Source: an uncultured Pelagibacteraceae bacterium
Lineage (GTDB): Bacteria; Pseudomonadota; Alphaproteobacteria; Pelagibacterales; Pelagibacteraceae
Assembly: GCA_902574525.1 (NCBI GenBank)
Contig: CACGNQ010000001.1
Location: 62,001-126,000, forward strand
Length of the DNA: 64,000 nucleotides
Reading direction: 5' to 3'
Below, one piece after another: positions 24,475 to 31,872 of the stretch. The notes below the pieces were generated by a model that saw nothing but the letters and a program-made list of their open reading frames with translations, did no database searches and had not been told where the DNA came from. Each line of letters begins with the position of its first letter. Position 1 is the stretch's first letter. Made by a program: the position numbers and the translations under genes.

Positions 24475-25075
24475 TATCAGTTAATCCTGCGCCTGCTGCT
24501 GATTTCTTTAATTGCTCAGATTCTTCTACAAATGTTCCTTCTGATAATTCGTATAGTTCTTGCCATTCATTTTCGCTAAAAGTATTTTTATTTTCAATGA
24601 ATTTGACTTTTATTATTTTGGCAAGCTCAATAATGTCTCCACTTAAAAAATTAGAATAAATAGATTGGTTAAAGTTTAAAAGAAATTCTTTTCCATCAAT
24701 ATTTAAGAAAATACGTTTACCAATTATTTCCGTAGACCTACTTAGAAAAGGTATAAATAACATGGGATACGACATATTTTCAAAACCAACCTCGTCCATT
24801 TTTTCTAAATTAGTTATCTGATCTAAGAAATTTATACCTGCTATTATTGGACAGTACGCAATATTAGAAGAGTTTATTTTTGAAATTAAACTTATTTTTT
24901 GGAATTGTTTTTGTCTATAGATTTTAAAATATGCATTTAAGTTTTTTAAGCCCGGAAGACCAAACATTTCTAGTAACCTTATATTTTTTCCAAGTTCCTC
25001 AGCTATACCCCAATCAAAACCGACACTTTTTGAAGCTCTTTTAACAGTCGTATCTATCTCGCTAAAGCTTTTCAT
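24467..25075 (-). CDS. DUF3726-like protein
   Basis: The 202-aa soluble protein begins SFSEIDTTVKRASKSVGFDWGIAEELGKNIRLLEMFGLPGL, which resembles the start of DUF3726 proteins. No catalytic motif, signal peptide or membrane span is seen. It is locked by a 1-nt overlap to the 553-aa gene upstream and by 8 nt to the 50-aa CxxC gene downstream, so the three are probably one functional unit. The role is unknown. Confidence 0.55.
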   Translation of the reverse strand: MKSFSEIDTTVKRASKSVGFDWGIAEELGKNIRLLEMFGLPGLKNLNAYFKIYRQKQFQKISLISKINSSNIAYCPIIAGINFLDQITNLEKMDEVGFENMSYPMLFIPFLSRSTEIIGKRIFLNIDGKEFLLNFNQSIYSNFLSGDIIELAKIIKVKFIENKNTFSENEWQELYELSEGTFVEESEQLKKSAAGAGLTDND

Positions 25076-26736
25076 TAATTAATTGAATTATACACCCAAT
25101 GGTCATTTGTTGTTTTAAGTTCATTTGGTAAAGGTGCTCCCTGGAACATGCAAATCCTTAACCATTTGTCTGAACGTGGATCAAATTTAACAGCACCAAA
25201 AAAAGAAAGTTTTAGTCTTAACATATCTATAGGCATTAGTTTAGAACCTATAGTGTTATCTTGTATCTCGGCATATGGAAATTTTTCTGTTATAAAGGCT
25301 CTTCTAATTACATGCCTAAGATCATTATTATTCATTAAAAATTTACCAATAGTTAAACTATTTTTTTCGTTTGAAATTCTTTGATATAATTGACAAATAT
25401 CCCTTCCTATAGCTAGTGGTTGTTCCAGTTCTGAACCATTATCTTTAAATCTGTTTGCAAGTCTAGGTTCTTCTTTATTTTTCGAAATAAACCAAAAATT
25501 CTGGTTGTTTTCTTTTTGTGTGAAATCTATTTTAAGAATATCTGTGTAATTTAATTCTAAAATATTCCTTAAATCTGAAATAGTTTTATTTACAGGAATT
25601 GTAAAATATATATCCTCGTCTGCGCTCATAGTTTTAATTAATGGACTTACTATCTTTTCATATGGTTCCATTATTACAGAGACCATAAACTCTAAGCATT
25701 CAGAACCTAAGCTTTTTTTAGCCCAAATATATAAGTCATTATAGGAAAATTCTTTTTTATAATCAAATCTTGTCAAAAAATATTGAATTAAAAGATCTAA
25801 ATCTTTTTTTAAATGATTTATTTTTGACAATTGATAGTCACTTTCAGTATTCCAGTTTTCAATATTTTTTTGTGAACTTTTTAGACAATTAATTATGAGA
25901 TCTACATCGCTTTGGTTGATTTTTTTTATTTGTCTTATTTTTTTTAATGCAACTTCTCTAGCCATAATCCAATTATTCAATAACAAAGGATGATTTACTA
26001 TAAATGGTGCCATTCCTAAACCAGTAGAGTTACCAATTCCTAAATTTCTTGATATTTCAGGGTCTAAAGATATAGCTTTTTTAGGATTTTTACTTTTTGC
26101 AATATGATTTACTTGGTCAAAAGTAAATTGTCTAACAAGATAAACTAGCATCATTTCTAATCTAAATGGGCCATAAATTTCCTCTCTATTTTTAATTCTA
26201 AATCTGTCAGCTAATCCAAATTTTCCAGATCCATAGACAGCTGTTGTCCTATAGAGATAACCAACTTTTGCTAATTTATTTTTATCGGGTTGTTGTCCAT
26301 TTGAAAGACATTCGGCTACATAATTAAAAATTCTTACTGATTTATTTGCTCTAGATAAAGTAAGTTCCTTATATGACATTCTGCCAACTTCTTGCTTAGG
26401 AACATTTTTTTTTAATCTTTCAATATCTTGTTTTGTTGGAATTCCATCAAATAAAGTAAAAGCAGCATCCCACTTTGTAGCTATTACTCTATCTGATCTT
26501 TCTTGATCAGTTATTTTGTTTGCAAAACATATAAGAGAATAAATTCTTTTTTTTTTTCTAAAAGAATAAACTACAATGCCAAAACCATTTTCATCAAGTT
26601 CTAATAAATCTCTTTTATATTCCCAGTTTTTAAATTCCCGTAAAAATGATCTTAAAAAAGATAATTTAGATTGATGGAACGAGCCAAGTCTTGATAATTT
26701 CATTACTTCTTTAGGATCTCTTAGCTGTACTTCCAT
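25075..26736 (-). CDS. Uncharacterised 553-aa protein
   Basis: I do not recognise this protein. It is soluble in appearance, with basic and aromatic N-terminal sequence (HQSKLSFLRSFLREFKNWEY), a central stretch naming no known motif (GLGMAPFIVNHPLLLNNWIM near 240), and a late acidic segment SADEDIYFTIP. There is no Walker motif, signal peptide or membrane segment. It is flanked with 1-nt overlaps by a divergent M19 dipeptidase and the DUF3726-like gene. The conserved-looking, well-formed ORF in a tight operon argues for a real and probably enzymatic or structural partner of the dipeptidase. Confidence 0.6.
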   Translation of the reverse strand: MEVQLRDPKEVMKLSRLGSFHQSKLSFLRSFLREFKNWEYKRDLLELDENGFGIVVYSFRKKKRIYSLICFANKITDQERSDRVIATKWDAAFTLFDGIPTKQDIERLKKNVPKQEVGRMSYKELTLSRANKSVRIFNYVAECLSNGQQPDKNKLAKVGYLYRTTAVYGSGKFGLADRFRIKNREEIYGPFRLEMMLVYLVRQFTFDQVNHIAKSKNPKKAISLDPEISRNLGIGNSTGLGMAPFIVNHPLLLNNWIMAREVALKKIRQIKKINQSDVDLIINCLKSSQKNIENWNTESDYQLSKINHLKKDLDLLIQYFLTRFDYKKEFSYNDLYIWAKKSLGSECLEFMVSVIMEPYEKIVSPLIKTMSADEDIYFTIPVNKTISDLRNILELNYTDILKIDFTQKENNQNFWFISKNKEEPRLANRFKDNGSELEQPLAIGRDICQLYQRISNEKNSLTIGKFLMNNNDLRHVIRRAFITEKFPYAEIQDNTIGSKLMPIDMLRLKLSFFGAVKFDPRSDKWLRICMFQGAPLPNELKTTNDHWVYNSIN

Positions 26737-27704
26737 TAATTTATTCCTTTGTAAAAATTAAACCAATTATTTCCTAAGATTTTATTTATTTCTTCTTCGC
26801 TAAATCCAACTTTTTTAAAACCATTTTCTAAATTTTTGAAACCTCTTGCATCACGAAACCAATCTGGTTGTTCTGGAAAGCCAGGATTGGATTTATTGCC
26901 TTCGCCAAAATTTTTTTGCTTAGCCCATGTGCCATTTCTCATCCACTCTACAACAGTATCTGGCTGGTAAAGGCATAAGTCCGAACCAATTCCAACATTA
27001 TTTATTCCCATAATATCCACTGTCTGTGCTGTCATTTCGCAAAAGCTATCTAGTTTACAGTTTGTTCCATTTTTTAAATGATGAGGATATAAAGAAAGAC
27101 CCAACATACCTTTACTTTCGGCTAATGTTTTTAATAGATTTTTTGATTTATTCCTATTTGCACTATGCCAAAAAGCTGGGTTAGCATGAGTTATTGCAAT
27201 AGGTTTTTCACTAATTTCAATGGCATCAAGAGTACTTTTTTCGGCTGAATGTGACATGTCAACCACAATTCCAATTTTATTCATTTCTTTTATTGCTTCT
27301 CTTCCGAAGTTGGTAACGCCACTATCATATTTTTCGTAACATCCAGTAGCTAACAAAGATTGATTATTATATGTTAGTTGCATAAATCTACATCCATGTT
27401 CATGTACTTTTTCTATTAAGCCAATATCATCTTCGATCGGCGAACAATTTTGAAAACCAAAAAAAATAGCTGTTTTTTCTTCTTTATGGGCTTTTTCGAT
27501 ATCGTTAAAGTTTTTTCCAAGAAAAATCAAATCAGAATTATTTTTAAAATGATCATCCCATTCTTTTAATCTTTTAAGAAATTCATCATAATCTTCATGA
27601 TAGACAACTGTAACATGTACTGCATCTAAACCTGCCTGCCTGTTGATTTCAAATACTTCTCTAGACCACTTGCAATATTGAAGATTATCAATTTTATAAT
27701 TCAT
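26736..27704 (-). CDS. Divergent M19 (renal/membrane dipeptidase) family protein
   Basis: The track's upstream start would overlap purE; the ATG at 27704 (MNYKIDNLQYCKW) gives 322 aa, normal for M19. The later metal ligands are present: MSHS near residue 186, ITHANPAFW near 207, and GIGSDL near 273. The usual N-terminal HxD is replaced by a DNLQYCKW segment. The bridging Glu seems to be Gln (FFGFQNCSP). So the binuclear zinc site is probably altered. It heads a run with two unknown proteins and a CxxC protein, divergent from purE. A role other than classic dipeptide hydrolysis is possible. Confidence 0.75.
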   Translation of the reverse strand: MNYKIDNLQYCKWSREVFEINRQAGLDAVHVTVVYHEDYDEFLKRLKEWDDHFKNNSDLIFLGKNFNDIEKAHKEEKTAIFFGFQNCSPIEDDIGLIEKVHEHGCRFMQLTYNNQSLLATGCYEKYDSGVTNFGREAIKEMNKIGIVVDMSHSAEKSTLDAIEISEKPIAITHANPAFWHSANRNKSKNLLKTLAESKGMLGLSLYPHHLKNGTNCKLDSFCEMTAQTVDIMGINNVGIGSDLCLYQPDTVVEWMRNGTWAKQKNFGEGNKSNPGFPEQPDWFRDARGFKNLENGFKKVGFSEEEINKILGNNWFNFYKGIN

Positions 27705-27751
27705 ATAATAAATATATATTAGTGTTAAAATTTTTGATATGAAATATATAA

Positions 27752-28243
27752 ATGCCAAATAAAAACAATCATAAAGTAGCTATAGTAATGGGTAGTCAAT
27801 CAGATTACTCAACGATGAGATATACAGTTAATGTACTTAAGATACTCAAAATTAAACATGAAACTAAAATTGTCTCAGCACATAGAACCCCAAATCGAAT
27901 GTTTGAATTTGCAAAAAAAGCAGAAAAAAATAATATTTCAGTAATTATTGCAGGAGCTGGCGGATCAGCTCATTTGCCAGGAATGATTGCTGCCCTAACA
28001 AGAATACCAGTAATTGGTGTTCCAATAGAAAGTAAAAAATTAAAGGGCCTAGATAGCCTTCTTTCAATTGCGCAAATGCCAAAAGGAATACCGGTTGGAA
28101 CAGTTGCTATTGGAGTAGATGGAGCAATTAATGCAGCTTTATTGTCAGCATCAATATTATCTGTTAGCGATACATCAATAAGAAAAAATCTTGAAAATTG
28201 GCGAAATAAACAAACTAGATCTGTAAAAAAAACACCACGTTAA
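27752..28243 (+). CDS. purE: 5-(carboxyamino)imidazole ribonucleotide mutase PurE
   Basis: The 163-aa protein has the class I PurE signatures: VMGSQSDYSTM near residue 13, SAHRTPNRM near 43, and AGAGGSAHLPGM near 67, which bind the CAIR phosphate and carry the catalytic His. It converts N5-CAIR to CAIR in purine synthesis. The start is divergent from the dipeptidase operon with a 47-base gap. It abuts purK, which makes its substrate. Confidence 0.95.
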   Translation: MPNKNNHKVAIVMGSQSDYSTMRYTVNVLKILKIKHETKIVSAHRTPNRMFEFAKKAEKNNISVIIAGAGGSAHLPGMIAALTRIPVIGVPIESKKLKGLDSLLSIAQMPKGIPVGTVAIGVDGAINAALLSASILSVSDTSIRKNLENWRNKQTRSVKKTPR

Positions 28244-29290
28244 ATGAGTAAATTAAATCTTGGAATTTTAGGTGGTGGTCAATTAGGCAGTATGCTCGCA
28301 ACCGCAGCAAAGAAACTTGATATAAATACAATAATTTATTGCGATGATAAAGATGCTCCAGCACAAAAATTTTCAGATAATTTTTTATTTGGTAATTATA
28401 AAGATGAAAATAAAATTTCAGAATTTATAAACAAAATAGACGTTGTAACTTTTGAATTTGAAAATATACCTTTTGATACTCTTGAGTTTATTAATAAACA
28501 TAAACAAGTTTTACCAAAACCAAACATAAATCAAGTTATTCAAAATAGATTTCTTGAAAAAAAATTTGTAAATAGTCTTAACATCAAAACAACTGATTAT
28601 GTAATGGTGAAAAAACTACAAGACTTAAACAACAATGTAAATTTTTTACCTGGTATTTTGAAAACTACTACCTTAGGATACGATGGCAAAGGTCAATTCA
28701 AGTTAAATAGTAAAAATGATATTGAAAAACTTAAAATTGATTTTGATAAGGAATATATTCTAGAAAAGGTAGTGAATCTAAAAAAAGAAATTTCTGTTAT
28801 TATTACAAGGTTTAAAAATCAAACCTATGAGATTTATGAACCCATTGAAAATATTCATGAGGATCAAATACTTAAATTTTCTGAAATACCAGCAAATATT
28901 AATGAAAATGTTTTAAACTTATCTACCGAATGGGCTAAAAAGATATCAGAGGAATTAGATTATATAGGTACACTATGTGTAGAATACTTTATTGATGAGA
29001 AAGATAATGTTTATGTTAATGAAATCGCTCCACGAGTACATAACTCTGGACACTTAACAATTAACTCTCACAATATAAGTCAATTTGAAAATCATATTAG
29101 GGCAGTATGTGGCATGAATAAAATAGAAACAAAAAAAAAATTTAATGCAAAAATGATAAATTTAATTGGTGATGACATTACTAAATATCGAAATAAGAAA
29201 ATTCAAGAAAATGAGTTTTTTTTCGACTACCTAAAAAAAGAAATAAAACCTAAAAGAAAGATGGGTCATTTCACTACAATTTTTAAATAG
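28244..29290 (+). CDS. purK: 5-(carboxyamino)imidazole ribonucleotide synthase PurK
   Basis: The 348-aa ATP-grasp enzyme begins with GGGQLGSMLATAAKKL, has TTTLGYDGKGQ near residue 143 as ATP-binding loop, and NEIAPRVHNSGHLT near 263 as Mg/phosphate site. It carboxylates AIR with ATP and bicarbonate to N5-CAIR. The ATG directly follows the purE stop, so they form one operon. It is somewhat shorter than the E. coli PurK but complete. Confidence 0.95.
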   Translation: MSKLNLGILGGGQLGSMLATAAKKLDINTIIYCDDKDAPAQKFSDNFLFGNYKDENKISEFINKIDVVTFEFENIPFDTLEFINKHKQVLPKPNINQVIQNRFLEKKFVNSLNIKTTDYVMVKKLQDLNNNVNFLPGILKTTTLGYDGKGQFKLNSKNDIEKLKIDFDKEYILEKVVNLKKEISVIITRFKNQTYEIYEPIENIHEDQILKFSEIPANINENVLNLSTEWAKKISEELDYIGTLCVEYFIDEKDNVYVNEIAPRVHNSGHLTINSHNISQFENHIRAVCGMNKIETKKKFNAKMINLIGDDITKYRNKKIQENEFFFDYLKKEIKPKRKMGHFTTIFK

Positions 29291-29295
29291 TAGAA

Positions 29296-30342
29296 ATGAA
29301 AAAATTTATAATTTTATTTATTATTTTTTTTCACTATAATTCATTTACTTTTTCTATGACAAATAAACCTTATCATCATTTAGAAGATGGTCGATTTAGA
29401 AACCCAGAAGGTTCCCCTGTGCGAAGCGAAAATATAAAGTGGTCGTATAGTACTTTTAATAAAGAGAAAAAAAAAATAGATATGAGTGTTCCTGAAGAGC
29501 ATGTAATAAAAAAAAATAAAGTTTTAAAAAAATTTAATAGTATTAAAGATGAAGACTATATTGGCTGGATCGGTCACGCAACATTTTTAATTAAGCTGGG
29601 TGACACAACTATTATAACAGATCCTGTTTTCTCAAAAAATGCTGGCCCTTTAATATTTGGTCCTAAAAGATATACAGATCCTGCACTAAGTTTAAACGAA
29701 TTGCCAAAGATTGATTTATTTTTATTAACTCATAATCACTATGATCATCAAGATATGAATACTATAAGAAAATTTCCATATAAAGATACAAAAGTTCTAA
29801 CAGCGCTTAAGCTTGGAAAATATTTTAAAAAAAATCATTTTAAAAATGTAGAGGAGCTTGACTGGTATCAAGAGGTAAAAGTAAATGATATTAAAATTAC
29901 TTTTTTACCAGCAGTGCATTGGTCAAAAAGAAGTTTGACTGATACAAATAAGACTTTGTGGGGAAGTTTTTTAATAGAATACAAAGGAAAAAAAATATTT
30001 TTTGCATGCGATACTGGTTATGGTGAAATTTACAAAACAATTGGTAAAAATTTTGGACCCATCGACTTAACGATGATTAATATTGGTGCATATGATTTTA
30101 GACCAATGTTTGAAAAATCAATATATCATACATCACCTGAAGAAGCTTTACAGGTAGCTAGAGACCTAAGGAGTAAAAAAGTTTTAGGTACTCATTGGGG
30201 AACATTTGTTTTATCTTTAGAACCTATAATGGAACCTCCAAAAAGATTTAAAGATAACGCTGAAAATTTTGGTTTTAAAAAAGATGATGTATTAATTTTT
30301 AAAATTGGTGAATTTAATAAGATTAATGAAATATTAAACTAA
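29296..30342 (+). CDS. MBL-fold hydrolase, NAPE-PLD/UlaG-like, exported
   Basis: The 348-aa protein starts with a hydrophobic leader (FIILFIIFF, then FTFSM), probably a signal peptide. The metallo-beta-lactamase metal motif is THNHYDHQD (about residue 150), with further ligands AVHWSKRS, ACDTGYG and GTHWGTF. WIGHATFLIKLG and the RYTDPALS segment place it with N-acylphosphatidylethanolamine phospholipase D-like hydrolases. It would hydrolyse a phosphodiester, possibly of phospholipids, in the periplasm. It follows purK by 5 nt and converges on the GNAT gene with 1 nt between stops. Confidence 0.82.
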   Translation: MKKFIILFIIFFHYNSFTFSMTNKPYHHLEDGRFRNPEGSPVRSENIKWSYSTFNKEKKKIDMSVPEEHVIKKNKVLKKFNSIKDEDYIGWIGHATFLIKLGDTTIITDPVFSKNAGPLIFGPKRYTDPALSLNELPKIDLFLLTHNHYDHQDMNTIRKFPYKDTKVLTALKLGKYFKKNHFKNVEELDWYQEVKVNDIKITFLPAVHWSKRSLTDTNKTLWGSFLIEYKGKKIFFACDTGYGEIYKTIGKNFGPIDLTMINIGAYDFRPMFEKSIYHTSPEEALQVARDLRSKKVLGTHWGTFVLSLEPIMEPPKRFKDNAENFGFKKDDVLIFKIGEFNKINEILN

Positions 30343-30343
30343 T

Positions 30344-30799
30344 TTAAATATTTAAATTCATATAACAAGAATTTGGATCTTCCTTATAATGAGCAAAAGG
30401 CTCACATTTTTTAAAACCAATCTTTTCAAAAAGTTTTCTTGCGGGTTTAAAGAAATCCCCAGACCCGGTTTCAATACTTAATTTGTTTAATTTTAAATCT
30501 TTTGCTCGATCTATTAAATGTTTCAATATTTTTTCACCGTATCCTTTTTTTCTAAAATCGCTTGCAACTCTAATTGATTTGAACTCACCATGCGTTGGGC
30601 TTAAAAATTTAATGGCACCACAACCTACAAGAAGATTATTTTCCCAGATGCTCCAAAACTTAATACTAGAGTCCATTAAACCTGGTATATCTAATACATG
30701 AGCACTACCTTCAGGAGAAACAGATTTTAATTCCTTAAAGTGATTTAATAAAAGATTATTAACTTCAGTATTATCAAAATTTCCCTCTAAAGATTTCAT
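30344..30799 (-). CDS. GNAT-family N-acetyltransferase
   Basis: The 151-aa protein has the GNAT acetyl-CoA site SIRVASDFRKKGYGEKILKHL (about residues 75-95, RxxGxG as RKKGYG), preceded by strand LVGCGAIKFL. After it come IETGSGDFFKPARKLFEKIGF. This is a PhnO/ElaA-size single domain. It acetylates an amine of unknown identity in the cytosol. It is a single-gene unit convergent with the MBL hydrolase. Confidence 0.85.
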   Translation of the reverse strand: MKSLEGNFDNTEVNNLLLNHFKELKSVSPEGSAHVLDIPGLMDSSIKFWSIWENNLLVGCGAIKFLSPTHGEFKSIRVASDFRKKGYGEKILKHLIDRAKDLKLNKLSIETGSGDFFKPARKLFEKIGFKKCEPFAHYKEDPNSCYMNLNI

Positions 30800-30860
30800 A
30801 TGAAATTAAAACATATATTATAATCGTCTTTTTAACCAAGATAATTCTTTAAATTAATAT

Positions 30861-31214
30861 TTACTTATCTTTTGTTTGAATTGTAGATCTTACTGAATTT
30901 AGAAAAGCCTGGTGATTATTTTCTACTTCATATGGCTTAAGATTATAATGAATTTTTGATTTAGATGAATTTAGTTTGTTAATTTTTTCCTCTTTATAGT
31001 TTTCTAAGTTTCTTATAATTCTATTTGCATATTCTAAGGTGTTTTCACCAGTTGTATGTAATAAGGCCTGATTAACACTGATGCTCAAGCCAGCTTGATA
31101 AATATTACCAGTGCTTGCAACTGTATAAGCTGGACCAATAAAAGATACGGATGATTGAATACATCCATTTAAAGTGGTTAAAAGCAAAACGTACAACAAG
31201 TATTTTTTTATCAT
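30861..31214 (-). CDS. Small putative lipoprotein
   Basis: The 117-aa protein has a short basic start, a hydrophobic stretch (YLLYVLLLTT) and LNGC at residues 14-17, a good lipobox. Residues 18-50 are Gly/Ser/Ala-rich and the remainder is Lys-rich and helical. A similar layout is seen in small proteobacterial lipoproteins of unknown role. It lies alone between the GNAT gene and soxG. Confidence 0.6.
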   Translation of the reverse strand: MIKKYLLYVLLLTTLNGCIQSSVSFIGPAYTVASTGNIYQAGLSISVNQALLHTTGENTLEYANRIIRNLENYKEEKINKLNSSKSKIHYNLKPYEVENNHQAFLNSVRSTIQTKDK

Positions 31215-31287
31215 TGAACTGAAGGATTAATACTGATTCTTTATTTTTGAACAAGATAGATATGATAGTTATACAGATTAAGAAAAG

Positions 31288-31872
31288 TTAAATAGCTTTA
31301 TAACCAAATTCAAGTGAGGCGTCTGTGACAGAATGATACAATGATTCTCCAAAACTTCTCAAACTCATTACTCTTACTGTTGCAGGTTGGTCGTTAACAA
31401 AATCTAAAGTTATGGCTATTCCATTGTAAATTGAATTTATTGATTGATTTTTATTTAATTCATTAAAATTTATTGGACAGCCTTTTTTTAATACTTCTTT
31501 TAAATTTTTCCCAGATAGCTCAATTATTGCTTTTGAGTGGGATAAATCAGTAATTGCAAATTCATTGTTAGATAAATTTTTACTTATTTCCTCAGATAAT
31601 TTTTCTGAACTTGAAAATATAAACCAATTATTGGGCCCTATCCATAATATTCTCGTATCATTATTTCCAGAAACTTTTAAATCATCTGGGAAATTCAAAT
31701 CAAATATTTTGTATTCTTTAATATTTGTTTTGCTTGTTTTATATTTTACTACTTGGAAAATCTTAAAGTTTTTTAATTCTTTTATAGTAATAATTTCATC
31801 AAAGTTCTTTCCCTCAAAATTACCAAAATTTCCTAGCTCATGAACATTATTCAAAGGTGATATACTTGTCAT
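31288..31872 (-). CDS. soxG: Sarcosine oxidase gamma subunit
   Basis: The 194-aa protein is the folate-linked small subunit of heterotetrameric sarcosine oxidase. Visible family parts are DTRILWIGPNNWFIFS near residue 72, AITDLSHSKAIIELSG near 102, and VMSLRSFGESLYH near the end. It is the last gene of soxBDAG and overlaps soxA by 4 nt. The complex oxidises sarcosine to glycine and passes the methyl group to THF. The same subunit architecture also forms N-methylglutamate dehydrogenase. Confidence 0.85.
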   Translation of the reverse strand: MTSISPLNNVHELGNFGNFEGKNFDEIITIKELKNFKIFQVVKYKTSKTNIKEYKIFDLNFPDDLKVSGNNDTRILWIGPNNWFIFSSSEKLSEEISKNLSNNEFAITDLSHSKAIIELSGKNLKEVLKKGCPINFNELNKNQSINSIYNGIAITLDFVNDQPATVRVMSLRSFGESLYHSVTDASLEFGYKAI

